14,582 nucleotides of DNA from an uncultured Ruminococcus sp. (GCA_905199285.1 CAJKFZ010000044.1:1-14582), one strand, 5' to 3'. Positions 6,975 through 13,997 are shown, counted from the stretch's first letter. Notes: a model not told the origin generated them from the letters alone. Made by a program: numbers and translations.

Positions 6975-8327
6975 ATGGCGTTAAAAAATCAGTATCTTAT
7001 CGACTTATTAGAAACAGTTAAAAAGAGAAATGCAGGCGAGCCTGAATTCATCCAGGCAGTTACAGAAGTTTTTGAATCTCTTCAGCCTGTTGCAGAAAAA
7101 AGACCTGACCTCGTAGAAGCTGGCGTATTTGAGAGAATCGTTGAGCCTGAGAGACAGATCATGTTCCGTGTTCCTTGGGTTGACGATAACGGCAAGGTTC
7201 AGGTAAACAGAGGTTTCAGAGTTCAGTTCAACTCCGCTATCGGACCTTACAAGGGCGGTATCAGACTTCACCCATCAGTATACCTCGGAATCATTAAGTT
7301 CCTCGGCTTCGAGCAGGTATTCAAGAACAGCCTTACAACTCTCCCTATGGGCGGCGGTAAGGGCGGCTCCGACTTCGATCCTAAGGGAAAGAGCGACGGA
7401 GAAGTTATGCGTTTCTGCCAGAGCTTCATGACAGAGCTTTGCAAGCACATTGGCGCTGATACAGACGTTCCTGCCGGCGATATCGGTACAGGCGGACGTG
7501 AGATCGGTTTCATGTTTGGTCAGTATAAGAGACTCAGAAACGAGTTCACAGGCGTTCTCACAGGTAAGGGACTTACATACGGCGGTTCACTTACAAGAAC
7601 AGAAGCTACAGGCTACGGTCTTTGCTACTTCACAGACGAAATGCTCAAGGCTAACGGCACAAGCTTCGAGGGCAAGACAGTTGTTATCTCCGGTTCCGGC
7701 AACGTTGCTATCTATGCTACAGAAAAGGCTACAGAGCTTGGCGCAAAGGTTATCACACTTTCCGACTCTAACGGATATATCGTTGATCCTGACGGTATCG
7801 AACTTGATCTCGTTAAGCAGATCAAAGAGGTTGAGCGTGGACGTATCAAGGAATACGTTGACAGAACCTCCCACAAGAACGCAACATACACAGAAGGCTG
7901 CAAGGGCATCTGGAGCGTTCCATGCGATATCGCACTTCCTTGCGCTACACAGAATGAGATCGACGGCGAGAGCGCAGCTCTCCTCGTAAAGAATGGCTGT
8001 AAGGTTGTTTCCGAGGGTGCTAATATGCCTTCAACTCCTGAGGCTATCGAGATATATCTTGCTAACGGTCTTCTCTACGGTCCTGCTAAGGCAGCTAATG
8101 CCGGCGGTGTTGCTACATCCGGTCTTGAAATGAGCCAGAACAGCGAGAGACTTTCCTGGACATTTGAAGAAGTTGACGCTAAGCTTCACGGCATCATGAA
8201 GAGCATCTTCAAGTCATGCGACGAAGCTGCTAAGGAGTACGGTCTTGAGGGCAACTACATGGCTGGCGCTAACATTGCAGGCTTCCTCAAGGTTGCTGAA
8301 GCAATGAAGGCTCAGGGCTGTGTTTGA
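6975..8327 (+). CDS. gdhA: NADP-type glutamate dehydrogenase
   Basis: Hexameric cytoplasmic enzyme interconverting 2-oxoglutarate + ammonium and glutamate; in gut and rumen ruminococci it is a main ammonia-assimilation route. Substrate-binding and catalytic residues are in place: K93 in GPYKGG, K117 in QVFKNSL, K129 in LPMGGGKGGSDFDP, and D169 in PAGDIGTGGRE. The nucleotide-binding fold follows with GSGNVA (240-245) and SDSNG (263-267). An S/D-containing turn there resembles E. coli-type NADP(H) enzymes more than the Clostridium symbiosum NAD form. The 450-aa length is standard. Codon choice is strongly biased (ACA threonine, GGC glycine, CTC/CTT leucine), much more uniform than its neighbours, pointing to high expression. 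It has its own promoter and a downstream hairpin. Confidence 0.97.
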   Translation: MALKNQYLIDLLETVKKRNAGEPEFIQAVTEVFESLQPVAEKRPDLVEAGVFERIVEPERQIMFRVPWVDDNGKVQVNRGFRVQFNSAIGPYKGGIRLHPSVYLGIIKFLGFEQVFKNSLTTLPMGGGKGGSDFDPKGKSDGEVMRFCQSFMTELCKHIGADTDVPAGDIGTGGREIGFMFGQYKRLRNEFTGVLTGKGLTYGGSLTRTEATGYGLCYFTDEMLKANGTSFEGKTVVISGSGNVAIYATEKATELGAKVITLSDSNGYIVDPDGIELDLVKQIKEVERGRIKEYVDRTSHKNATYTEGCKGIWSVPCDIALPCATQNEIDGESAALLVKNGCKVVSEGANMPSTPEAIEIYLANGLLYGPAKAANAGGVATSGLEMSQNSERLSWTFEEVDAKLHGIMKSIFKSCDEAAKEYGLEGNYMAGANIAGFLKVAEAMKAQGCV

Positions 8328-8361
8328 TTAAATTAGATTGAATAAAGAGCAGTAACAATAT

Positions 8362-8396
8362 TCTCCCGTTGTGCTAACCAACGGGAGATTCTTTAT
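8362..8396 (+). terminator. Terminator hairpin after gdhA
   Basis: A perfect 10-bp stem, TCTCCCGTTG (8362-8371) with CAACGGGAGA (8379-8388) around a 7-base loop, followed by TTCTTTAT. The T tract is interrupted, so partial read-through into the lipoprotein gene 20 bases downstream is possible. Confidence 0.7.
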
Positions 8397-8407
8397 AGGG
8401 GGAGATT

Positions 8408-9118
8408 ATGAGGAAAATTAATATTATTGTTGTAATGGCGGCTGTGATCCTTGCTGTATTATCTTCGTGTGAGGACAAAAACGAAAGCATAACCTCTTCA
8501 TCTGAACTTGTCAGCAATAATCCCTTCGACAGCTATATTCTGCTTTCTGCAAATGAGGATATTTCCGACAGCGAGCTTGATGAAGCGGCAAGAATTTTTG
8601 GAAGAAGAGCCGATGAACTTCAGATCCTCTACAGGACATACGTTGATTACAATTCTGATTCAGTCCGGATTGACTTAAAATACGAGGATCATTTTGCTGA
8701 TAAGCTTATTGAAACGATAACCGATAAAAATATTATCGAGTTTCGTAAGGGCAGCGATTATTCGTTAAGTGAACTGATTTTTGACAATGATGATATTGTC
8801 GAAGCTCATGAAACTTTGACCGATAATTTTGGTGATAAAATTTTCTCTGTTGAAGTAAAATTTGATGATGAGGAAGGCGAAATATTTGCTGATGTTACCG
8901 AAGAACTTGTAGGAACTGATATTCCGCTTTCGATTTGGTTTAACGGCGAATTGATTTGTGCTCCGATAGTCAATACAAAAATAGAAACCGGCTCTGCCAT
9001 TATAACCGGAAATTTTGATGTCCAAAGCGCATCAGAGCTTGCCGAAAAAATTAAATCCGAACCTCTTAAATACGATTTTTCTGTTGCTGAATATGAATTT
9101 GAAACTGCTTATAAATAA
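8408..9118 (+). CDS. Lipoprotein with a stand-alone SecD P1-head-like domain
   Basis: The 236-aa product has a lipoprotein signal: MRKIN, a hydrophobic stretch, and the lipobox LSSC with C21. The mature protein would therefore be anchored on the outer face of the membrane. Two blocks resemble the extracytoplasmic P1 domain of SecD. Residues about 56-90 match the 'repeat helix plus strand' region (ELDEAARIFGRRADEL, compare ILRRRVDALGV in SecD). Residues 172-216 read PLSIWFNGELICAPIVNT, then GSAIITGNF, then SASELAEKIKS, matching SecD's IVLDG-x-ISAP / ITGNF / EA-x-LA pattern. The SecD membrane helices and channel are absent, so this is not a translocase. The mature N-terminus is acidic and Ser-rich, as expected of a linker. 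GGGGAG before the ATG is a good ribosome site. Role unknown; the domain call is by recalled motif similarity. Confidence 0.82.
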   Translation: MRKINIIVVMAAVILAVLSSCEDKNESITSSSELVSNNPFDSYILLSANEDISDSELDEAARIFGRRADELQILYRTYVDYNSDSVRIDLKYEDHFADKLIETITDKNIIEFRKGSDYSLSELIFDNDDIVEAHETLTDNFGDKIFSVEVKFDDEEGEIFADVTEELVGTDIPLSIWFNGELICAPIVNTKIETGSAIITGNFDVQSASELAEKIKSEPLKYDFSVAEYEFETAYK

Positions 9119-9120
9119 AA

Positions 9121-9157
9121 AATTCCCTGTTCCGATTGTGGAACAGGGAAATTTTTT
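9121..9157. terminator. Bidirectional terminator between convergent genes
   Basis: An 11-bp perfect stem, TTCCCTGTTCC (9123-9133) with GGAACAGGGAA (9140-9150) and a 6-base loop, is flanked by an A run on the left and ATTTTTT on the right. It can serve the lipoprotein (+) and the DUF1292 gene (-), whose stop codon overlaps the T run. Confidence 0.85.
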
Positions 9158-9461
9158 ACTGAAAATCAAATTCGTCAGCATGAGCTTTTTTGAATTCTTC
9201 AAATACTTCATTGAGAAGGTTTTCGTCCTCAACTGAAACGAAGTCATCGTATTCCGGATCTTCTGCCGGAAGGATCTCAAGTATAACGACTTCATCCTCT
9301 TCAGACTCAAATGGAAGAAGCACAGCAAACAAACGCTCCTTATATTCGACAGTATCAAGAATTTCAAATGAAACATCTTCGCCGTTATCGTCGGTTAAGG
9401 TGATGTAATTTTCGTTTTCCTCGTCAAGTTCGTCTAACTCATTTTCAATTTCATTATTCAT
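9156..9461 (-). CDS. DUF1292 family protein (YrzB-like)
   Basis: A small, very acidic 101-aa cytoplasmic protein of unknown function, conserved across Firmicutes. After a Glu/Asp/Asn-rich N-terminus comes the family core: ITLTDDNGEDVSFEILDTVE, then RLFAVLLPFE, then VVILEILPAEDPEYDDFVSV. It ends with a helical LNEVFEEFKKA. The start is placed at 9461 because AGGAGG (complement of 9469-9474) lies 7 bases upstream; a longer in-frame extension to 9518 has no ribosome site and overlaps the promoter. In Bacillus the homologue lies near alaS/yrrK, whereas here it stands alone, facing the SecD-like lipoprotein gene. Confidence 0.88.
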   Translation of the reverse strand: MNNEIENELDELDEENENYITLTDDNGEDVSFEILDTVEYKERLFAVLLPFESEEDEVVILEILPAEDPEYDDFVSVEDENLLNEVFEEFKKAHADEFDFQ

Positions 9462-9489
9462 GGGAATACCTCCTAAGTTTACTGTTTTT

Positions 9490-9518
9490 ATTTTAACATA
9501 TTTTTGCAGAAAATGCAA
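9490..9518 (-). promoter_or_regulatory. Promoter of the DUF1292 gene
   Basis: On the minus strand: -35 TTGCAT (complement of 9513-9518), 17-base spacer, and -10 TAAAAT (complement of 9490-9495). The leader would be about 25 bases. Confidence 0.65.
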
Positions 9519-9531
9519 GTAAAATTTTTCA

Positions 9532-9540
9532 TGTGATAAT
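9532..9540 (+). promoter_or_regulatory. Extended -10 element ahead of the 61-aa gene
   Basis: TGTGATAAT is a TGnNATAAT-type extended -10 lying back-to-back with the DUF1292 promoter. No matching -35 hexamer is visible at the right spacing, so this is a weak call. Confidence 0.35.
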
Positions 9541-9584
9541 TTTTTATTTCCTGAGAAGAATAGACTTGGGGAGATGATTTTGAC

Positions 9585-9770
9585 ATGATTAAAAACAATA
9601 AAAAAATTCCCGTTCCCGAGCCTGAAAGAAACGGACTTGAATACGTTTGTCCGTCAGCTTCATGGGGCGATATGACAGGACTTATACCGTCCGGCTTAGA
9701 AAACGGAAGTGAAATTGAATCTTATGAGGACGTTTATCCGTATATGCCAGAACCTGAAATGACTGAATAA
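9585..9770 (+). CDS. Small Pro/Glu-rich protein, 61 aa, unknown
   Basis: Function not recognised. The protein starts MIKNNKKIPVPEPER, has a centre reading YVCPSASWGDMTGLIPSG, and ends YEDVYPYMPEPEMTE. It carries one cysteine, no signal peptide and no membrane span. GGGGAG at 9568-9573 is a ribosome site with somewhat long spacing (11 bases). It is expressed alone: a divergent gene lies upstream and a hairpin begins 10 bases after its stop. Small proteins of this size and composition in spore formers include coat components such as CotJA, and the aromatic/proline pattern is loosely similar, but not enough to assign it. Confidence 0.65.
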   Translation: MIKNNKKIPVPEPERNGLEYVCPSASWGDMTGLIPSGLENGSEIESYEDVYPYMPEPEMTE

Positions 9771-9815
9771 AAAAGACATGGGCTGTTACACATAAGTATA
9801 ACAGCCCTGATTTTA
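9771..9815. terminator. Bidirectional terminator, 61-aa gene and DUF11 gene
   Basis: A 9-bp perfect stem, GGGCTGTTA (9780-9788) with TAACAGCCC (9799-9807) and a 10-base loop. A-rich sequence on the left (a T run on the minus strand) and TGATTTTATTT on the right suit termination in both directions. Confidence 0.8.
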
Positions 9816-9864
9816 TTTCATGGAAAACTTCACCGTTATTGCGGCAGAGCTAAATCCGATTCTG

Positions 9865-10722
9865 TTAGATGTTTCCTGTAATGACAAGAGTGCTTACACC
9901 CGGCTGAACCGACCATGCTCCGGTAGTTGGATTTTGCGTATAAGTTGCAGCAGGAACAGTGATCTGTTCGGTAAGACTTGTGAATTCGCCCGTAGATGCT
10001 GAATAGGTGTAGTTGGTATTTTTATCCCACGTTGCGCCGTTGAATTCAGCCTTAAGGTTGGTGAGAATAGGATCGAACTTATCACGGAAAATAATATCGT
10101 CCGCAGCTGTTGCTTCCGTGCTGCCGAAATTCTGGATAAGGAAAGTATAGGTGACAGCGCCGTTTTCCTCAACAGTTGCTGGATTGAGAGATTTGCTTAT
10201 TGCAAGTGAGACTGCGCTTTCAGGAGTTGTTTCAGCGGCTGCGGTTATATCGCTGAATCCGGTACCACTTATGGTGGCAGTATTATTGATGGACGTACCA
10301 TCTCCAAGGGGCGCAAACTGATTTGCTCTTGCAGAGTATACTATTGAAGCGTTTCCGCCGGCAGGGATACTTATTCCGGTAATAGTGAGTGGACTTGTTG
10401 AAGTTACAACAGGGTCAGCCTGTCGAACACCGTTAACGAAATACTTAACGGAATCTGTGGTATAGGTCAACGGAACAACTGTTGTTGAGGGTGTTCTGAA
10501 AGAATATGCGCCAAGATCATCGGTAACAGTGATGTTATTGAAAGCAGATGTGCCTGTGTTCACAAGATTTATAACATAAGCCGTATCACGGTCGGATGAA
10601 TAAGTGTCGGTAATGGGAGTTTTTGTTGCGGAAAGAACCTCTACTATTTCTCCGGTGGTAATATTGGAGCTTGCAACGTTTCCGTTATACGACAGCGTAG
10701 CCTGATTATAAAAAGTTGCCAT
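9865..10722 (-). CDS. DUF11 repeat protein without signal peptide
   Basis: A 285-aa protein of two beta-sandwich 'conserved repeat' (DUF11) units. The first (about residues 33-160) shows the signature ATKTPITDTYSSDRDTAYVI, NTGTSAFNNITVTDDL, and NNTATISGTG. The second (about 170-285) shows SLAISKSLNPATVEENGAVTYTFLIQNFGS. The start MATFYNQATLSYNGNV is set by GGAGG (complement of 10731-10735) 8 bases upstream. A longer frame to 10800 would run through a hairpin and is rejected. There is no signal peptide, sortase signal or membrane span, unusual for a family best known from surface proteins. Similar short MATF-starting members occur in spore-forming clostridia and may be coat or exosporium proteins (inference). 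It lies downstream of the kinase gene. Confidence 0.85.
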   Translation of the reverse strand: MATFYNQATLSYNGNVASSNITTGEIVEVLSATKTPITDTYSSDRDTAYVINLVNTGTSAFNNITVTDDLGAYSFRTPSTTVVPLTYTTDSVKYFVNGVRQADPVVTSTSPLTITGISIPAGGNASIVYSARANQFAPLGDGTSINNTATISGTGFSDITAAAETTPESAVSLAISKSLNPATVEENGAVTYTFLIQNFGSTEATAADDIIFRDKFDPILTNLKAEFNGATWDKNTNYTYSASTGEFTSLTEQITVPAATYTQNPTTGAWSVQPGVSTLVITGNI

Positions 10723-10756
10723 ATAATATTCCTCCATTAGACAAAATGTCTGATTT

Positions 10757-10782
10757 CGGGAGGGAGTTTCGATTCCCTCCCT
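10757..10782. other. Strong hairpin between kinase and DUF11 genes
   Basis: An 8-bp G/C-rich stem, GGGAGGGA (10758-10765) with TCCCTCCC (10774-10781) around an 8-base loop, sits 35 bases before the DUF11 start. No T run follows on the minus strand, so it is more likely an mRNA-stabilising or processing element, or part of the DUF11 leader, than a terminator. A 5-bp AGACA/TGTCT inverted repeat lies between it and the ribosome site. Confidence 0.5.
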
Positions 10783-10796
10783 CGGTATTATTATAT

Positions 10797-11801
10797 TCAC
10801 AAGCTTCCGTTTTGGACACCAAATGCGGAAAAAACAATGTTTTTGATTTTTTCTTCTTTCATGCTAAAAAATAAAAGCTGTCTCATAAGCTCACAGCCAC
10901 GGCGAAAACAATCTGCCGGTGTTTTTCCGTTAAAATAATTATCCTCGCTTATATAGCTGATGAAGTACCGCATTGCAAGCTCTCCTGTAACGTAAAGAAT
11001 GCCGTAATACAGCGAATTTATTTCTGGAACAGTCAGTATTCCGTCAAGACCATCGGCAAATCCCTCAGCAATATTTTTGATAATTTTAAGATGATCCGAA
11101 CGATTGATTGTGCAGGCGGAGCGTACAAGATCACCGAAATCAATTGCTGCAAATCCGTTCATCGCTGTATCAAGATCAATAATAGTGCAGGTTTTTCCTA
11201 TAATGATATTATCAAGCTTAGCGTCCCCGTGGATATTTCTCTGGATAAGGTCGGGAGTGAAAATTTCTGACAGGGACTTTTTTAGTTCACGGAATATTTC
11301 AATAAAAGGACAGCCGATTTTTTCTTTGTTTGAATTTGAATGAAAACTCAAATACTTTTCAAAATAAGAATCAAAGCTGTGAAAATTTTCAATGGCAGGC
11401 GAGAGTTTTTCGTTCGCCGTAATTTTTATAAAAGTACCAAAAGAACGTCCGGCGAGATAGCATTTATCGCTATATTTTCGTGAGCATTTTCCGTTTTGGA
11501 TATACTTGTACATTCGCCAGAATTCATTGCCGTCCACTGCAAAATTTCGTCCGTTTGAGTTTAGATAATGCGGAACTGTAATCAGATTTTCCCTGGAATT
11601 TTTAAAGGCTTTTTCAATTTTTGAGATATTGCTCATGATAGTTTCAGGAGAGTTAAAAATCGCTCTGTTAAGCGATTGAAGGACGTATTTTGTGTCATCG
11701 CATTCAACAAGAAAAGTCTGATTGATATGACCTTTTTTCAGCGGAGATATCTCAGTATGAGCGTTTATTCCGAAAAGTTTTGGGATATTATGAAGTTCCA
11801 T
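10797..11801 (-). CDS. APH-fold phosphotransferase, NahK-like sugar kinase
   Basis: A 334-aa cytoplasmic kinase of the aminoglycoside-phosphotransferase/choline-kinase fold. Key motifs are the N-lobe KKGHINQTFLVE glycine-loop region with YVLQSLN carrying the ATP-side strand, the catalytic-loop HGDAKLDN (191-198; D193 and N198), and the metal-binding IIDLDTAMNG with D209 and D211, followed by DFGDLVRSAC. The HGD-x-KLDN and IDLDT-x-M-x-G combination matches N-acetylhexosamine 1-kinase (NahK/LnpB) relatives better than antibiotic-resistance enzymes. No lacto-N-biose phosphorylase or epimerase gene accompanies it, so the substrate is uncertain. GGAGGAG precedes the ATG. It lies 17 bases after the GNAT gene and is probably co-transcribed with it. 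Confidence 0.85.
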   Translation of the reverse strand: MELHNIPKLFGINAHTEISPLKKGHINQTFLVECDDTKYVLQSLNRAIFNSPETIMSNISKIEKAFKNSRENLITVPHYLNSNGRNFAVDGNEFWRMYKYIQNGKCSRKYSDKCYLAGRSFGTFIKITANEKLSPAIENFHSFDSYFEKYLSFHSNSNKEKIGCPFIEIFRELKKSLSEIFTPDLIQRNIHGDAKLDNIIIGKTCTIIDLDTAMNGFAAIDFGDLVRSACTINRSDHLKIIKNIAEGFADGLDGILTVPEINSLYYGILYVTGELAMRYFISYISEDNYFNGKTPADCFRRGCELMRQLLFFSMKEEKIKNIVFSAFGVQNGSL

Positions 11802-11818
11802 TTTCTCCTCCGTAAAAA

Positions 11819-12277
11819 TCAGCGAAGTTTTGTCATTACATCGTAGCAGAGAAAATCCCCGTTTGGGGTATTTAAAGCATGAGATTGGGTAATGGTATAA
11901 TTTCTTTTTAGATAAATTAATTTTGCCGGAAGAGAAGCGTCAAGATGAATCTCGCTGTATTGCGAAAAAATACGATTTTCTGCAAAGTTAAGAAGCGAAC
12001 CTCCGAAGCCTTTTCCCTGATATTCCGGAAGGACGAAAAGACGGTTTATCTCATTGGAATTTATAGTTACCGTCCCGACGGGAATTTCTTCGTCGGAGAA
12101 ACAAACAAATACATATCCATTTAAAATATCCCTTTGGATAGCCTCATCGCTGTGATGCGAAAGGAAAAAATCCACAGCTCCGCTTGGGTAATAATGCGGA
12201 TAGACCGATGTAATGGTCTGTCGGGTAATATTCTTTATAGTTTCAAAATCAGATATTTGTGCTGGCTTGATAGTCAT
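11819..12277 (-). CDS. GNAT family N-acetyltransferase
   Basis: A 152-aa single-domain acetyl-CoA-dependent transferase. The N-terminal strand-helix MTIKPAQISDFETIKNITRQ is typical. The core is INRLFVLPEYQGKGFGGSLL, in which QGKGFG (87-92) is the acetyl-CoA pyrophosphate-binding motif A, preceded by the beta-bulge strand VGTVTIN. The C-terminal LDASLPAKLIYLKRNY corresponds to the 'neighbouring side chain / Y-x-K-x-G-[FY]' motif, with N in place of the usual G. The substrate cannot be read from the sequence. The ATG at 12275-12277 follows AAGGAGT; a second ATG 7 bases upstream is out of frame. It is the first gene of a GNAT-kinase pair, with little room (under 40 bases) for a separate promoter after the upstream terminator. 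Confidence 0.9.
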   Translation of the reverse strand: MTIKPAQISDFETIKNITRQTITSVYPHYYPSGAVDFFLSHHSDEAIQRDILNGYVFVCFSDEEIPVGTVTINSNEINRLFVLPEYQGKGFGGSLLNFAENRIFSQYSEIHLDASLPAKLIYLKRNYTITQSHALNTPNGDFLCYDVMTKLR

Positions 12278-12314
12278 GATTCATACTCCTTTTAAACAAA
12301 GTCAATATGTACTG

Positions 12315-12338
12315 AAAAGGCGGTCTGATGACCGCCTT
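12315..12338 (-). terminator. Terminator of the UPF0237-UPF0210 operon
   Basis: A 9-bp perfect stem, AAGGCGGTC (12317-12325) with GACCGCCTT (12330-12338) and a 4-base loop. Read on the minus strand it ends CCGCCTTTTC. It sits 13 bases past the UPF0210 stop. The short T tract may allow read-through to the GNAT gene. Confidence 0.8.
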
Positions 12339-12350
12339 GATAAATAACAA

Positions 12351-13709
12351 TCAATTTTTAAGGCTCTGCATAGGCGCAGGGATACGTCCGCCACGATTGA
12401 TAAACTTAGCGGAAGATTTATCTTTGATAGGCATAACAGGACCACTTCCGAGAAGTCCACCGAATTCAAGGGTTTCTCCCTCTTTTCTTCCAACGGCAGG
12501 TATGAGACGGACAGCCGTTGTTTTTGAGTTCACCATACCAATTGCTGCTTCATCGGCGATAATTGCGGATATAGTTTCAGGAGTGATATCTCCGGGAACG
12601 ACTATCATATCGAGTCCTACAGAGCAGACAGCGGTCATTGCTTCGAGCTTTTCAAGGCTGAGCGTTCCGGCAACTGCTGCGTCTATCATGCCTGCATCCT
12701 CTGAAACGGGGATGAAAGCTCCGGAAAGACCTCCGACTGTAGAAGAAGCCATAACGCCTCCCTTTTTAACAGCGTCGTTGAGCATAGCAAGACAAGCTGT
12801 AGTGCCGTGAGTACCGCACTGCTCAAGTCCCATTTCCTCAAGAATATGAGCAACGCTGTCGCCGATAGCAGGAGTGGGAGCAAGCGAAAGATCAACGATT
12901 CCGAAAGGAACGTTAAGAAGCTCCGATGCTCTTGCGCCAACGAGCTGTCCCATTCGTGTGATCTTGAACGCAGTCTTTTTGATTATGTCAGCAAGTTCGT
13001 TTATAGAAGCGTCGGGATGCTTTGCAAGAGCCGCACGAACAACTCCGGGACCTGAAACTCCGACATGAATTTCGCAGTCCGGCTCGCCGACTCCGTGGAA
13101 AGCGCCTGCCATAAAGGGATTATCCTCAACGGCATTGCAGAAAACGACCAGCTTTGCAGGACCGATACAGTCACGGTCGGCAGTTCTCTCAGCAGATTCT
13201 TTGACTATTTCGCCCATAAGCTTTACGGCGTCCATATTGATACCGGATTTTGTTGAACCGATATTGACAGACGAGCAGATATTCTGAGTAACGTCAAGAG
13301 CTTCCGGAATCGACTTGATAAGAGCCATATCTCCGGCGCTGAATCCCTTGTGAACGAGTGCGGAGTAGCCTCCGATGAAGTTAACGCCGCAGGTATCGGC
13401 AGCTCTTTGCAGCGCTTTTGCGAACTTGACCGGACTTTCATTCGGACAGGCTGCCGCAAGCATAGCAATAGGAGTAACTGAAATTCTCTTATTGATTATC
13501 GGTATTCCGTATTCCTTTTCAATCTGCTGACCGACAGGAACAAGATTTTTGGCACGGTCAACAATTTTATTGTAAACCTTTTCGCAGGCCTTGTCGATGT
13601 CGGTATCAATACAGTCGAGAAGAGAGATTCCCATGGTTATTGTTCTGATATCAAGACATTCGTCCTGAATCATTCGTATAGTTTCAAGAATATTATATAC
13701 ATTAAGCAT
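12351..13709 (-). CDS. UPF0210 / PFL family protein
   Basis: A 452-aa cytoplasmic protein of the UPF0210 (DUF711) family, whose fold is related to pyruvate formate-lyase but whose reaction is unknown. Characteristic stretches are LDIRTITMGISLLDC (19-33), ALVHKGFSAGD (117-127), VGVSGPGVVR (217-225), CGTHGTTACLAMLNDAVKKGG (298-318), SSTVGGLSGAFIPVSEDAGM (322-341), and GLLGSGPVMP (418-427). Length and motif order are normal, with no truncation. The glycyl-radical loop of true formate-lyases is not seen, so that activity is not claimed. The start at 13709 follows AAAGGAAG; an ATG 7 bases further inside the gene is out of frame. It lies 18 bases after the UPF0237 ACT gene, the standard partner of this family in Firmicutes. 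Confidence 0.93.
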   Translation of the reverse strand: MLNVYNILETIRMIQDECLDIRTITMGISLLDCIDTDIDKACEKVYNKIVDRAKNLVPVGQQIEKEYGIPIINKRISVTPIAMLAAACPNESPVKFAKALQRAADTCGVNFIGGYSALVHKGFSAGDMALIKSIPEALDVTQNICSSVNIGSTKSGINMDAVKLMGEIVKESAERTADRDCIGPAKLVVFCNAVEDNPFMAGAFHGVGEPDCEIHVGVSGPGVVRAALAKHPDASINELADIIKKTAFKITRMGQLVGARASELLNVPFGIVDLSLAPTPAIGDSVAHILEEMGLEQCGTHGTTACLAMLNDAVKKGGVMASSTVGGLSGAFIPVSEDAGMIDAAVAGTLSLEKLEAMTAVCSVGLDMIVVPGDITPETISAIIADEAAIGMVNSKTTAVRLIPAVGRKEGETLEFGGLLGSGPVMPIKDKSSAKFINRGGRIPAPMQSLKN

Positions 13710-13727
13710 TAAGCGGACTTCCTTTCA

Positions 13728-13997
13728 TTAAACGCTGTGCATGGAGTTGAAAATGTCCTCATGCATTGTATGAATAGAAAGACCAAGCTCCGTTCCGAGG
13801 GATGTCATTCTGTCCACAAGAGCGGAGAAATCGCCGTTGATTCCGGAAATATCCACAAGCATTATCATTGCGAACATATCCTGTAAAACGCTCTGAGTTA
13901 CCTCGATAACGTTTACGTTGAATTCAGCGCATATACCGCTTACTTTATGAAGAATACCAACGGTATCCTTACCAATTACAGTTACAACTGCTCTCAT
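13728..13997 (-). CDS. ACT domain protein, UPF0237 family
   Basis: An 89-aa protein consisting of one ACT domain, the small fold that binds amino acids or similar ligands and regulates partner enzymes. MRAVVTVIGKDTVGILHKVS is the first strand and ligand-facing loop, and ICAEFNVNVIEVTQSVLQD forms the first helix and second strand. A helix around FSALVDRMTSLGTELGL and a final strand SIHTMHEDIF follow. The family (UPF0237) is almost always next to UPF0210, as here, suggesting it senses a ligand for that protein; the ligand is not known. GGAGG (complement of 14006-14010) is 8 bases before the ATG. It is the first gene of a two-gene operon. Confidence 0.93.
   Translation of the reverse strand: MRAVVTVIGKDTVGILHKVSGICAEFNVNVIEVTQSVLQDMFAMIMLVDISGINGDFSALVDRMTSLGTELGLSIHTMHEDIFNSMHSV

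Noticed and set aside
7450..7989. Plus-strand open frame (179 codons) inside gdhA
   Set aside because: It is an out-of-frame shadow caused by the biased codon use of gdhA, with no ribosome site.
10797..11801. Aminoglycoside resistance gene
   Set aside because: The fold is shared, but the KLDN and IDLDT motifs fit sugar-kinase relatives, and no resistance or mobile-element context is present.
12328..12810. Plus-strand open frame (160 codons) antisense to the UPF0210 gene
   Set aside because: It starts inside the terminator hairpin and gives a low-complexity Ala/Ser/Pro/Ile translation.
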